A stretch of DNA of 64,000 nucleotides, taken from an uncultured Lachnospiraceae bacterium (lineage in GTDB: Bacteria; Bacillota; Clostridia; Lachnospirales; Lachnospiraceae). Shown here piece after piece: positions 26,471-35,563 of the stretch; position 1 is the stretch's first letter, and each line of letters begins with the position of its first letter. Both the position numbers and the translations under genes were made by a program. The DNA is taken from positions 62,001-126,000 of the forward strand of contig CALWRS010000002.1 in NCBI GenBank assembly GCA_944384025.1, written 5' to 3'. Below the pieces are notes generated by a model, which did not search any database, was not told where the DNA came from, and saw nothing but the letters and a program-made list of their open reading frames with translations.

Positions 26471-28009
26471 ATGGTACAATATAAAAACCCGATTTTACCG
26501 GGCTTTCATCCGGACCCTTCGGTAATTCGGGTGGAAGATAAATTTTACCTTGTAAATTCTACGTTTTGTTACTTTCCGGGCGTTCCGATTTACGAAAGCC
26601 GCGATCTGGTTAACTGGACGCAAATCGGAAACGTTTTGTCGCGCAACGAAAATCTTCCGCTTGGAACTTGTGCGCACTCAAACGGAATTTACGCGCCGAC
26701 GATCCGCTATTATAAAGGCGTGTATTACATGATTACAACGAACATCGAAAACGGCGGAAACTTTATCGTAACGGCCAATCATCCGGAAGGACCGTGGAGC
26801 GACCCGCATTGGCTGCCGGAAGCGGACGGCATTGATCCCAGCCTGTTTTTCGATGAAGACGGAACGTGTTATTACTGCGGCACAAAAGGAGACCCGAACG
26901 GAGCTTACTACGGCGACAACGTCATTTATGTCCGTGAGCTTGACACAAACACGTTTTCTTTTGTCGGCGAAGAACATGTTGTTTGGAAAGGTGCGCTGCG
27001 CGACGCGGTATGGCCGGAAGGACCGCATATTTATAAAAGAAACGGATATTATTACGTAATGATTGCCGAGGGCGGCACCGGCCCGGATCACGCGATCGTA
27101 GTTGCAAGAAGCAAAAGCATTTACGGCCCTTACGAAGGCTACCGTTCTAATCCGGTACTAACGCATCGGCATCTTGGCTTCCAGTCGCCAGTCGTAGCCG
27201 TAGGACATGCAGATTTAGTCGACGATACCGAAGGCAACTGGTATGCGGTTATGCTTGCTATGCGTCCTATGGAAGGCTGCTCCAATCTGGGCAGAGAAAC
27301 GTTTTTGGCAAAAGTAGAATGGCAAAACGACTGGCCGGTATTTAATCCCGGAGAAGGGAAGCTTTTAGAGAGCGGAACGCTTCCGTTTACCGCTTGCAAG
27401 TCTTATACGGACGGAACTTCGTATCACTTTTACGAAAATCGGCTTCCTTTTGAAATGCTGATGCTTCGTAATCCGGATCCGGACATGTATTCGCTTACGG
27501 AAAAATACGGCTGGCTGCGTCTTTCGGTTCGCAAGCCTTCGATTCGGGAGACGTCCAATCCTTCGTACATCGGCGTTCGCCAGACCTCTATGGAATTTAC
27601 GGCGGAGACGATGTTGCGGTTTGTGCCGGAGCAGGGCGAAGAAGCTGGGCTTGCGCTTGTGCAAAGCAACGAAGCGAATTTGCGTCTGACGTATACAAAG
27701 AGCGCGGAAACAACCGAGCTGCACGTTGTTCGCTGTGAAAAAGGGCAGGAGACGATCGTTGCCAATCTCCCCGTTAAGTCGGAGCGGATTAAGCTGCGTC
27801 TTTGCCAAAGAGGACAGCAGGTGCGTTTCTTTGCGGCGCTTGACGATCAGCCGGAGCAGGAACTTCCGGCAGTTGTAGACGCGCATTACCTTTGTACGGA
27901 GCGTGCCGGAGGCTTTGTCGGCTGTACGGTCGGCATGTATGCGTCGGCAAACGGTCGCGACAACGGAAATAAAGCGTATTTCGCTTGGTTTGAGTATCAA
28001 AATCTGTAA
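26471..28009 (+). CDS. GH43 beta-xylosidase (intracellular)
   Basis: Five-bladed propeller hydrolase with C-terminal beta-sandwich (about 325-512), the architecture of xylan 1,4-beta-xylosidases such as XynB3. Catalytic residues are visible: general base D15 in FHPDPSV, pKa-modulating D122 in GIDPSLF, and general acid E183 in WPEGPH; the Geobacillus XynB3 equivalents are D15, D128 and E187. No signal peptide, so it hydrolyses imported xylo-oligosaccharides after GH67 has removed glucuronic acid. An arabinofuranosidase side activity cannot be excluded. AAAGGAGAC site 12 bases after uxuB. Confidence 0.92.
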   Translation: MVQYKNPILPGFHPDPSVIRVEDKFYLVNSTFCYFPGVPIYESRDLVNWTQIGNVLSRNENLPLGTCAHSNGIYAPTIRYYKGVYYMITTNIENGGNFIVTANHPEGPWSDPHWLPEADGIDPSLFFDEDGTCYYCGTKGDPNGAYYGDNVIYVRELDTNTFSFVGEEHVVWKGALRDAVWPEGPHIYKRNGYYYVMIAEGGTGPDHAIVVARSKSIYGPYEGYRSNPVLTHRHLGFQSPVVAVGHADLVDDTEGNWYAVMLAMRPMEGCSNLGRETFLAKVEWQNDWPVFNPGEGKLLESGTLPFTACKSYTDGTSYHFYENRLPFEMLMLRNPDPDMYSLTEKYGWLRLSVRKPSIRETSNPSYIGVRQTSMEFTAETMLRFVPEQGEEAGLALVQSNEANLRLTYTKSAETTELHVVRCEKGQETIVANLPVKSERIKLRLCQRGQQVRFFAALDDQPEQELPAVVDAHYLCTERAGGFVGCTVGMYASANGRDNGNKAYFAWFEYQNL

Positions 28010-28013
28010 TATC

Positions 28014-28030
28014 TCCGGAGCTGCTCCGGA
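28014..28030 (+). other. Small perfect hairpin between GH43 and the MutS-like gene
   Basis: TCCGGAG, CTG loop, CTCCGGA. There is no T run, so it is unlikely to terminate; it may stabilise the 3' end of upstream mRNA. Confidence 0.45.
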
Positions 28031-28048
28031 AAGAAAGGAAGCGTTTCA

Positions 28049-29737
28049 TTGGAAGGAATTTTGCTCTGTGCGGCGATAGCCGTTGGAATGGTTTTACTGG
28101 CGGTTGTAGACCGTCGGCGGGAGAAAAAGAGACTGCTTTTGCAGGTACGAAAGCAATGGGGGAACCCCGGAAATACAAGCCCGCAGGAAGAGCGTCTGCG
28201 CACAATCGGAGCATATCTTTCCTCGCTTCCAAAACGAGAGAACGATATAGACAATATTACGTGGGACGATCTGGATATGGGCCGGGTCTTTACGGAACTC
28301 AATACGACGTTTTCGGCGGTTGGGGAGGAGTATTTGTTTGCCTTGCTGCATCGGCCGGAAGTATCGGAAACAATGCTTGCAGAGTTTTCCGAGCGCGTCC
28401 GCTTCTTTTCGGAAAAAACAACAAAAAGAGAAGAACTGGCGGTTGCGTTTGCGCGCATGGGAAAATTGCGGGCAATTAGCTTGTACGGCTATTTGTCCCG
28501 AATTTCCGATGTGCGTCCGGAAAAAAATGCGAGGCATTACGCTGCGTTTTTGTTTTACGCGGCAGGCCTTCTTTGTTTTTTTCTGGGGCAAAATTACGTA
28601 GGCATTGGCGTTGGCGTGCTGCTTTTTACCGCGCTTTACAGCATTTTGTCTTATTACAAGCGAAAAGGAGAAATAGAACCTTATTTGCTTGTCTTTTCTT
28701 ATCTGGTTCGCTGGCTGCAGGAAACGAAGAAACTTACAAAAACAGAAGCCGCATGGGAGATGCCTATAGCAAAAGACCGCGAGCGCATGAAGGCGGCTGT
28801 AGCGACGTTTGCTAATTTTCGGCGCGCCTCGTCGCTTCTTACGCCTGCGTCTCCTACAGGGAGTTTGCTTGACATGCTGATGGATTATGTTCGCATGCTC
28901 TTTCATGTGGATTTGATTAAATTTAACAGCATGTATCGATTTTTCCGAGAACACCAAAAAGAAATAGACGAGCTGTTTTTTGTGACAGGCAGGCTGGATG
29001 CGGCGATCGCGGTCGCTTCGTACCGCTGTTTGAAAAAAGAGTGGTGCGAACCGGTTTTGCATGAAAAGGGCAGCGTTTATCTTCGGACAAAGGAGATGGC
29101 GCATCCGCTTTTGTCAAATCCGGTAAAAAATTCCATTGACGCTAGGCGGCCAGTGCTTTTAACCGGCTCGAATGCTTCCGGAAAATCCACTTTTCTTAAG
29201 ATGGTTGCCATCAACGCAATTTTCGCGCAAACTATTTACACAGTTTTGGCACAGTCTTACGAAAGCCGCTACGTGCATGTTCTTTCGTCTATGGCGCTTC
29301 GCGACGATCTTTTGCATGGAGAGAGCTATTTTATTGTTGAGATTAAGTCGCTAAAGCGAATCTTGGACGCTACAAGCGGGGAGACGCCTGTTCTTTGTTT
29401 TATTGACGAAGTGCTTCGAGGAACGAATACGGCGGAGCGCATAGCGGCGTCTTCGCGGATTTTAGCGGATATGGCGCGCAGAAATGCTTTGGTTTTTGCA
29501 GCCACGCACGATTTGGAACTGACCGATATTCTTTCGGCATATTATGAAAATTATCATTTCAGTGAGCAGATTGCAAATGGAGACGTTGTTTTTGATTACT
29601 GCCTGCATCCGGGCAAGGCAATGTCTCGAAATGCGATTCGCCTGCTTGGAATGCTTTCGTATCCGGAAACGATTATTCGGGAGTCCGAACGCATGGTGCA
29701 GCGCTTTTTGAATACGGGAGACTGGGAAAAATTATGA
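28049..29737 (+). CDS. Membrane-associated MutS-like ATPase
   Basis: A 562-residue MutS-family protein lacking the mismatch-recognition domain. An N-terminal membrane helix (about 4-20) and a hydrophobic pair of helices (about 172-210) flank a region resembling MutS core and lever; the C-terminal ATPase (about 360-562) has [10 protein letters not shown] (about 372-381), [15 protein letters not shown] and THDLEL. The first methionine is a TTG 9 bases after AAAGGA. Such membrane MutS-like proteins are common in Clostridia but uncharacterised; a role at the membrane rather than in mismatch repair is likely. It overlaps rnhA by 4 bases and is followed by true mutS. Confidence 0.8.
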   Translation: MEGILLCAAIAVGMVLLAVVDRRREKKRLLLQVRKQWGNPGNTSPQEERLRTIGAYLSSLPKRENDIDNITWDDLDMGRVFTELNTTFSAVGEEYLFALLHRPEVSETMLAEFSERVRFFSEKTTKREELAVAFARMGKLRAISLYGYLSRISDVRPEKNARHYAAFLFYAAGLLCFFLGQNYVGIGVGVLLFTALYSILSYYKRKGEIEPYLLVFSYLVRWLQETKKLTKTEAAWEMPIAKDRERMKAAVATFANFRRASSLLTPASPTGSLLDMLMDYVRMLFHVDLIKFNSMYRFFREHQKEIDELFFVTGRLDAAIAVASYRCLKKEWCEPVLHEKGSVYLRTKEMAHPLLSNPVKNSIDARRPVLLTGSNASGKSTFLKMVAINAIFAQTIYTVLAQSYESRYVHVLSSMALRDDLLHGESYFIVEIKSLKRILDATSGETPVLCFIDEVLRGTNTAERIAASSRILADMARRNALVFAATHDLELTDILSAYYENYHFSEQIANGDVVFDYCLHPGKAMSRNAIRLLGMLSYPETIIRESERMVQRFLNTGDWEKL

Positions 29738-30213
29738 AAGTAACAATTTATACAGACGGCTCCGCACGGGGAAATCCAGAAGGCCCGGGAGGTTATGGCG
29801 TTGTGCTGCAATACCTTGACCGTGCGGGCGTGCTTCATGAAAGAGAACTGTCCGGCGGATTTGTAAAGACGACAAACAATCGAATGGAGCTGCTTGCCGC
29901 GATTGTCGGACTTGAGGCGCTGACGCGTCCTTGCGAAGTGGATCTGTATTCCGACTCGCAGTATCTGGTTCACGCTTTTACAAAGCAATGGATTGCAGGC
30001 TGGGAAAAAAACGGCTGGAAAAACAGCAAACGTGAGCCGGTGAAAAACAAAGATCTCTGGCTTCGCCTTTTAGCGGCGGCTAAGCCGCATCAAGTTTCTT
30101 ACAACTGGGTAAAAGGACACGACGGACACCCGGAGAACGAGCGCTGCGACAGGTTAGCTACGGCTGCGGCGGATGCAGATGCATCTTTGCTGCAGATAGA
30201 CGAAGGAATATGA
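29734..30213 (+). CDS. rnhA: Ribonuclease HI
   Basis: Cuts RNA in RNA-DNA hybrids. The four catalytic carboxylates are recognisable: D8 (IYTDGS), E52 (NNRMELLA), D74 (YSDSQY) and D139 (ERCDRLA), with the [13 protein letters not shown] loop. 159 residues, typical. The ATG overlaps the previous stop (ATGA) and mutS begins 7 bases after this stop, so the three genes form a tight unit. Confidence 0.96.
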   Translation: MKVTIYTDGSARGNPEGPGGYGVVLQYLDRAGVLHERELSGGFVKTTNNRMELLAAIVGLEALTRPCEVDLYSDSQYLVHAFTKQWIAGWEKNGWKNSKREPVKNKDLWLRLLAAAKPHQVSYNWVKGHDGHPENERCDRLATAAADADASLLQIDEGI

Positions 30214-30220
30214 GGGAACT

Positions 30221-32803
30221 ATGGCACAACTTTCACCAATGATGCAGCATTATCTGGAAACGAAAGAAAAATATCCGGACTGCATTTTATTTTACCGCCT
30301 CGGCGACTTTTACGAGATGTTTTTTGAAGACGCGCAGTTGGTAGCAAAGGAGCTTGAGCTGACGTTAACCGGAAAAAGCTGCGGGCTTGAAGAAAGAGCG
30401 CCGATGTGCGGCGTGCCGTATCATGCGGTAGATACGTATTTGTCCCGCCTTGTGGAAAAAGGGTATCGCGTTGCGATTTGCGAGCAGATAGAAGATCCCA
30501 AACAGGCAAAAGGGATTGTCAAGCGGGAGGTCACAAGGATTGTAACGCCCGGAACCAATACGTCGGATCAGAAAATGGAAGACGCTAGGAATCACTTCCT
30601 GATGGGAATTGTTCGGGCAGGCGAGATTTTTGGCGTTGCAACAGCGGACGTATCGACCGGCGATTACTTTGTAACGGAAGTGGACAGTGCGCGCAAAGTG
30701 CAGGATGAAATCGTCAAGTTTTCTCCTGTGGAAATTGTGTGCAACCCTGCGGCTCTTATGTCGGAACTGAACTTAGACGACTTAAAGGAGCGTCTTGGCA
30801 TTACGCTTTCGCCTCTTGCCGACTGGCAATACGAAAGCGAGAACTGCACGCGTATTTTATGCGAGCATTTTCATGTAAAGACGCTTTTGGGGCTTGGCCT
30901 TGGAGAAATGGGAAGCGGCGTTAACGCTGCCGGTGCAGTGCTTGCGTATCTTTATGAAACGCAGAAAATCGCCTTAGAGCATATCACAACCATTCGTCCT
31001 TATTCGACCGGAAAATACATGGTGCTTGACGGTGCGACAAGAAGGAATCTGGAACTTTGCGAAACGCTTAGAGAAAAACAGAAAAAAGGCTCGCTTTTGT
31101 GGGTGCTTGACAAAACGAAAACGGCGATGGGCGCTCGTTTGCTCCGGCTGTTTTTAGAGCAGCCGCTTGTCGATATCAAGGAGATGAAAAGGCGTCAGCA
31201 GGCGATTGCCGCGCTTAATGAAAACCGGACAAACCGAGAGGAACTTCGGGAGTATTTAAACGCTATTTACGACTTGGAGCGGCTTCTTTGCCGCGTGAGT
31301 TATCAAAGTGCGAATCCGCGCGATTTGATTGCATTTCAATCGTCCATCGCCATGATTGCGCCGATTAAGATGCTTTTAAAAGATGTCTCTTCGGAACTGC
31401 TTAGCGAACTTGAGCAGCAGCTCGATCCGCTGGATGATTTGTCGGATTTGATTCTTAAAAGTATTGAGGAAGAACCGCCGGTTTCGGTAAAGGAAGGCGG
31501 TATTATCCGCGGCGGTTACTCAGAAGAAGTGGATCGGCTTCGGGCGGCAAAGACCGACGGAAAACAATGGCTGGCAGATTTGGAAGCAAGAGAGCGGGAA
31601 GCTTCTGGAATTAAGAATTTAAAAATTAAGTTTAACCGGGTTTTTGGCTACTATCTGGAAGTGACCAACTCTTTTAAGGAGCTTGTGCCAGAGAGATGGA
31701 TTCGAAAGCAGACGCTTGTGAACGCAGAACGCTATACAACGCCTGAGTTAAGAGAACTGGAGGAAACCATCCTTGGCGCGCAAGACCGGCTGTATGCGCT
31801 TGAGTACGAGCTGTTTGCAGATATTAGAAGCCGGATTGCCGCTGAAGTTACGCGTATTCAAAGGACGGCCAAGGCAATTGCGGCGATTGACGTATTTGCT
31901 TCTTTGGCGTACGTTGCCGAGCGCAATCGTTACGTGCGGCCGGAAGTTACGAACGAAGACGTGATTCGGATTACGGATGGCAGACATCCGGTCGTAGAGC
32001 AAATGATTTCATCGGATTTGTTTGTTGCAAACGACACGTATCTGGACGGCGAAGATTCGCGCGTCGGGATTATTACAGGGCCGAATATGGCGGGAAAGTC
32101 TACGTATATGCGGCAGACAGCGCTTATTGTTTTGATGGCGCAAATTGGCAGCTTTGTACCTGCAAAGGCCGCGCAAATTGGCATTGTGGATCGGATCTTT
32201 ACACGCGTTGGAGCGTCGGACGATTTGGCAAGCGGGCAAAGCACGTTTATGGTTGAGATGAACGAAGTTGCGAATATCCTTCGAAACGCTACCAAAGACA
32301 GCCTTTTGATTCTTGACGAAATCGGCAGAGGAACGAGCACGTTTGACGGCCTGGCAATTGCCTGGGCGGTAATTGAGCATGTGGCGGATCCGCGGCTAAT
32401 TGGCGCAAAAACGCTGTTTGCAACGCATTACCACGAGCTTACGGAACTGGAAGGGAAGCTTCCCGGTGTGAAAAATTACTGCATTGCGGTCAAGGAAAAG
32501 GGCGACGACATTGTCTTTTTGAGAAAGATCGTTCGCGGCGGAGCAGATAAAAGCTACGGCATTCAAGTTGCAAGGCTGGCGGGCGTGCCCGAGGCGGTGC
32601 TTTTAAGAGCAAAAGAAATCGTAGCCGAGCTTGTCAGCAACGATTTGGCAGGACGCGCCAGAGAAATTGCCGGACAGATGCGTTTATTTGCCGAAGAAGA
32701 GGAGCATCCGGTATTAAAGGAGCTTAGAAATTGTTCGGTAGAGACAATGACGCCGATGGAGGCGCTTAATTTTCTCTATCGCCTTCAGCAGGAACTGGAC
32801 TAA
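30221..32803 (+). CDS. mutS: DNA mismatch repair protein MutS
   Basis: Recognises mismatches and small loops and recruits MutL. 860 residues with the mismatch-binding F-x-E motif in GDFYEMFF near residue 30, connector, lever and clamp domains, Walker A GPNMAGKST around residue 620, and LILDEIGRGTSTFDG. No mutL follows; instead there is a 450-base gap with a terminator, then GH31. Confidence 0.98.
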   Translation: MAQLSPMMQHYLETKEKYPDCILFYRLGDFYEMFFEDAQLVAKELELTLTGKSCGLEERAPMCGVPYHAVDTYLSRLVEKGYRVAICEQIEDPKQAKGIVKREVTRIVTPGTNTSDQKMEDARNHFLMGIVRAGEIFGVATADVSTGDYFVTEVDSARKVQDEIVKFSPVEIVCNPAALMSELNLDDLKERLGITLSPLADWQYESENCTRILCEHFHVKTLLGLGLGEMGSGVNAAGAVLAYLYETQKIALEHITTIRPYSTGKYMVLDGATRRNLELCETLREKQKKGSLLWVLDKTKTAMGARLLRLFLEQPLVDIKEMKRRQQAIAALNENRTNREELREYLNAIYDLERLLCRVSYQSANPRDLIAFQSSIAMIAPIKMLLKDVSSELLSELEQQLDPLDDLSDLILKSIEEEPPVSVKEGGIIRGGYSEEVDRLRAAKTDGKQWLADLEAREREASGIKNLKIKFNRVFGYYLEVTNSFKELVPERWIRKQTLVNAERYTTPELRELEETILGAQDRLYALEYELFADIRSRIAAEVTRIQRTAKAIAAIDVFASLAYVAERNRYVRPEVTNEDVIRITDGRHPVVEQMISSDLFVANDTYLDGEDSRVGIITGPNMAGKSTYMRQTALIVLMAQIGSFVPAKAAQIGIVDRIFTRVGASDDLASGQSTFMVEMNEVANILRNATKDSLLILDEIGRGTSTFDGLAIAWAVIEHVADPRLIGAKTLFATHYHELTELEGKLPGVKNYCIAVKEKGDDIVFLRKIVRGGADKSYGIQVARLAGVPEAVLLRAKEIVAELVSNDLAGRAREIAGQMRLFAEEEEHPVLKELRNCSVETMTPMEALNFLYRLQQELD

Positions 32804-32846
32804 AAAAGATTTCCTACAGATCCCACTTTTTTTTCGAGCGAAACTG

Positions 32847-32855
32847 TGGTATGCT
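32847..32855 (+). promoter_or_regulatory. Weak extended -10 promoter candidate
   Basis: TGG followed by TATGCT, with only a T-rich -35 region (TTTTTT at 32827). If active it would make a short RNA of about 70 bases ending at the terminator at 32901-32931. Confidence 0.25.
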
Positions 32856-32900
32856 AGCTTTGCACGAAAGAAAAAAAGAAAATGTACAAAAGAGGAAGAG

Positions 32901-32931
32901 GCAGTCGCATGCGTATGCGGCTGCTTTTTTT
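32901..32931 (+). terminator. Rho-independent terminator after mutS
   Basis: GCAGTCGCAT and ATGCGGCTGC form a 10-bp stem (one T-G pair) with a GCGT loop, followed by seven T. It closes the GH67-to-mutS transcript. Confidence 0.88.
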
Positions 32932-32991
32932 GCGCCTTTCGGGGAGTTGTACGATTTTACTGCTTTTTGCAAAAAAAGAAGAGAATATGCA

Positions 32992-33020
32992 TTGAAGCTG
33001 ATGCAATTATATTATATCAT
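32992..33020 (+). promoter_or_regulatory. Promoter for the GH31 unit
   Basis: TTGAAG, 17 bases, TATCAT. Transcription would start near 33027 and produce a leader of about 226 bases before GH31. Confidence 0.6.
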
Positions 33021-33026
33021 ATGGGA

Positions 33027-33200
33027 GATGACCCCCGCCTCTATGGGCGGTGGGTAGCAAATTTGTATCAGTGGCGGGTGTCGATCCCCCATCTGATATA
33101 TGCTCCGCGAGGGATGCGCAGGGATTCGGATAGGAATTATGTCGGCAAGAGCCGACCCGAATCCCGCGCCAAGACTCGCGAGCGAGTCTTGAAACTCGGA
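33027..33200 (+). ncRNA. Candidate structured leader RNA upstream of GH31
   Basis: Four strong hairpins in a row: 33035-33050 (CCGCC/GGCGG); 33056-33104 (AGCA/TGCT, TATCAG/CTGATA, TGG/CCA, GGG/CCC with a 7-base loop TGTCGAT); 33121-33165 (GGGATTCGG/CCGAATCCC enclosing an 11-base one-sided bulge and GTCGGC-AAGA-GCCGAC); 33170-33191 (CAAGACTCGC/GCGAGTCTTG, 10 bp, GA loop). The GC-rich composition differs from the flanking AT-rich DNA. It could be a riboswitch, another cis-acting leader, a small RNA, or a repeated intergenic element. No known class was matched with confidence. Confidence 0.5.
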
Positions 33201-33252
33201 AAAAAGCTGAAATTTGATCCTCGATTTTTATGGGGAATTTTAGGAGGTAAAC

Positions 33253-35544
33253 ATGAAGTTTAGCAACGGTTGCTGGCTGCAAAAGCAGGGGACGGCCTGT
33301 TTTTCACCGGCGGAAATCTATTTTTCCAAAAAAGAAAAAAATGCTTTGACACTTTGCGCGCCCACACAGCACATTGGCCACCGCGGCGACACGCTTGGCG
33401 GGGTAAACCTCACCATCCGCATTAGTGCGCCCGCACCGGAGGTTTTGCGTATACAGGCAGCGCATTATTTGGGTGTGAAAAAAAAAGAGCCTTCCTTTTC
33501 GCTTTGCATTGACGAGGAAGCGGCGGTTCAGGTAAAAGAAGACGAACAGTCGCTTACGGTCATTAACGGCAGTCTGCGCCTTGTAATTGATAAAAAAAGC
33601 GCTGCCATGACTTATTACCGGGGAGAGGAAAAGCTGACTTCTTCTACGGGACGCGACTTAGGCTATATGAAGACTGCATGGCAGGGACATGCTTACGACG
33701 ATGGCAGCGAGAGGAACACTTACATGCGTCAGATGCTCTCTATTGGCGTAGACGAGCATATTTACGGCTTGGGAGAGCGCTTTACCCCGTGGGTGAAAAA
33801 CGGGCAGAGCGTTGTTATCTGGAACGAAGACGGCGGCACTTCTACGGAGCAGTCTTATAAAAACATTCCGTTTTATGTTTCCGACCGTGGCTACGGCGTT
33901 TTCGTAAATCATCCGGAGAAAGTAGAGTTTGAAGTCTGCACCGAAATGGTTACGAGAGTAGAATTCTCCGTTCCAGGAGAATCGCTGGATTATTTTATTA
34001 TTAACGGCCTGTCGATGAAAGACGTTTTGGGTCGTTATACTGACATGACCGGAAAACCTGCACTCCCCGCGCCGTGGACATTTGGTCTTTGGCTTTCTAC
34101 GTCCTTTACGACGAATTACGACGAAGAAACGGTTAATTCGTTTGTGGACGGAATGCTGCAAAGAGATATTCCGCTTCAGGTTTTCCATTTTGACTGCTTT
34201 TGGATGAAGGAATTTTCCTGGTCCGATTTCCTCTGGGACAGCCGTGTGTTTCCCGACCCGGAAGGAATGCTAAAACGCCTGAAGGCAAAAGGACTTAAGA
34301 TTTGCGTCTGGATTAACAGCTACATCGGACAGGAATCGGTTCTATTTGAAGAAGGAAAGAAGAACGGATATTTTATTAAGCGCAAAAACGGCGACGTTTG
34401 GCAATGGGACATGTGGCAGCCCGGAATGGCGATTGTGGACTTTACCAACCCGGATGCATACCACTGGTACCAAAAGAAGCTGGAGCGCCTGCTGGATATG
34501 GGTGTTGACTGCTTTAAGACCGACTTTGGCGAGCGGATTCCTACTGACTGCGCTTACTTTGACGGCTCGGATCCGATGCGGATGCATAACTACTACACCT
34601 ACCTTTACAACAAGTGCGTATTTGAGCTGTTAGAAAGAAAGCTCGGTAAAAACGAAGCCGTTTTGTTTGCGCGCTCCGCTACTGTTGGCGGGCAGAAGTT
34701 CCCGGTTCACTGGGGCGGCGACTGCTGGAGCGATTACGAATCTATGGAAGAGAGCCTGCGCGGAGGACTATCGCTTTGCATGAGCGGCTTTGGATATTGG
34801 AGTCATGACATTGGCGGCTTTGAGAGCACGTCTACACCGGACGTATACAAACGCTGGTGTGCGTTTGGGCTTCTTTCCTCGCATTCCCGGCTGCACGGCA
34901 GCAGTTCTTACCGCGTGCCGTGGGCATACGACGAAGAGTCGGTTGTCGTTGTTCGAACGTTTGCAAAATTAAAAGGAAAGCTTATGCCGTATTTGTTCCG
35001 CAATGCTGTCGAAACGCATAAAAGCGGCATCCCGATGATGCGGAGCATGGTTTTGGAATACACCGAGGATCCGACTTGCGCATACTTAGACAAGCAGTAC
35101 CTTCTTGGCGATTCGCTTTTGGTTGCTCCTATCTTTAACGACAAGAGTCTTGCAAAATTCTATCTGCCGGAAGGAAGATGGACCAACTATTTTACAGGTG
35201 TAGTAAAAGAGGGAGGCAAGTGGTACACGGAGACTGTGCCTTACACAGAAATTCCTCTTTATGTAAAATCGAACACGCTGCTGGCGATTGGCGCAAAAGA
35301 GCAGGCGGTCTATGATTACGAGGACAATGTCACGCTTAAGCTGTACGAACTTGCAGACGGAAAGAGCGCTTCTACAGTTGTCTACGGAAAAGATTATGTA
35401 AAGCGTTTGGAAGCAACCGTACATAGAACCGGCGATCAATACCACGTTAGCGTAAGCGGCTCCGCAATGGGTGAGATCGTTATTGGAGAAAAGCGAATCG
35501 GCTTTGTTGGCGATTTGGATGAAACGCATACAATTGTAGAATAA
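33253..35544 (+). CDS. GH31 alpha-xylosidase (YicI type)
   Basis: Retaining glycosidase that removes alpha-xylosyl units, for example from xyloglucan oligosaccharides or isoprimeverose. The 763 residues match the YicI pattern: nucleophile D424 in KTDFGERIP and acid/base D490 in HWGGDCWSDYES, the same 66-residue spacing as D416 and D482 of E. coli YicI; also GFGYWSHDIGGFE. The KTDFGERIP loop favours alpha-xylosidase over alpha-glucosidase. No signal peptide. AGGAGG site before the ATG; it shares a transcript with the next gene and has a structured leader. Confidence 0.9.
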   Translation: MKFSNGCWLQKQGTACFSPAEIYFSKKEKNALTLCAPTQHIGHRGDTLGGVNLTIRISAPAPEVLRIQAAHYLGVKKKEPSFSLCIDEEAAVQVKEDEQSLTVINGSLRLVIDKKSAAMTYYRGEEKLTSSTGRDLGYMKTAWQGHAYDDGSERNTYMRQMLSIGVDEHIYGLGERFTPWVKNGQSVVIWNEDGGTSTEQSYKNIPFYVSDRGYGVFVNHPEKVEFEVCTEMVTRVEFSVPGESLDYFIINGLSMKDVLGRYTDMTGKPALPAPWTFGLWLSTSFTTNYDEETVNSFVDGMLQRDIPLQVFHFDCFWMKEFSWSDFLWDSRVFPDPEGMLKRLKAKGLKICVWINSYIGQESVLFEEGKKNGYFIKRKNGDVWQWDMWQPGMAIVDFTNPDAYHWYQKKLERLLDMGVDCFKTDFGERIPTDCAYFDGSDPMRMHNYYTYLYNKCVFELLERKLGKNEAVLFARSATVGGQKFPVHWGGDCWSDYESMEESLRGGLSLCMSGFGYWSHDIGGFESTSTPDVYKRWCAFGLLSSHSRLHGSSSYRVPWAYDEESVVVVRTFAKLKGKLMPYLFRNAVETHKSGIPMMRSMVLEYTEDPTCAYLDKQYLLGDSLLVAPIFNDKSLAKFYLPEGRWTNYFTGVVKEGGKWYTETVPYTEIPLYVKSNTLLAIGAKEQAVYDYEDNVTLKLYELADGKSASTVVYGKDYVKRLEATVHRTGDQYHVSVSGSAMGEIVIGEKRIGFVGDLDETHTIVE

Positions 35545-35563
35545 AAGGAGACAATAGTAGAAT

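Noticed and set aside
28014-28030. Terminator after GH43
   Set aside because: The stem is only 7 bp and is followed by an A/G-rich ribosome binding site, not by T.
28094-29104. Long - strand open frame (336 codons)
   Set aside because: Antisense of the MutS-like gene, with Arg/His/Lys-rich shadow composition and no recognisable domain.
33023-33060. Resemblance to the start of a fluoride riboswitch (GGGAGATGA followed by C-rich stretch)
   Set aside because: The closing stem and the expected pseudoknot partner do not fit, and GH31 is not a fluoride-related gene.
33066-33098. A tRNA T-arm-like segment (GGGTGTCGATCCC)
   Set aside because: No acceptor, D or anticodon arms can be placed around it, and the loop has an extra base compared with the T-loop pattern. 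Treated as part of a different structured RNA.
33007-33282. Open frame of 91 codons on the - strand across the gap before GH31
   Set aside because: No ribosome binding site or family resemblance; it follows from the GC-rich hairpins and overlaps the GH31 start.
33253-35544. GH31 as a general alpha-glucosidase
   Set aside because: The KTDFGERIP and HWGGDCWSDYES segments and their 66-residue spacing match the alpha-xylosidase YicI.
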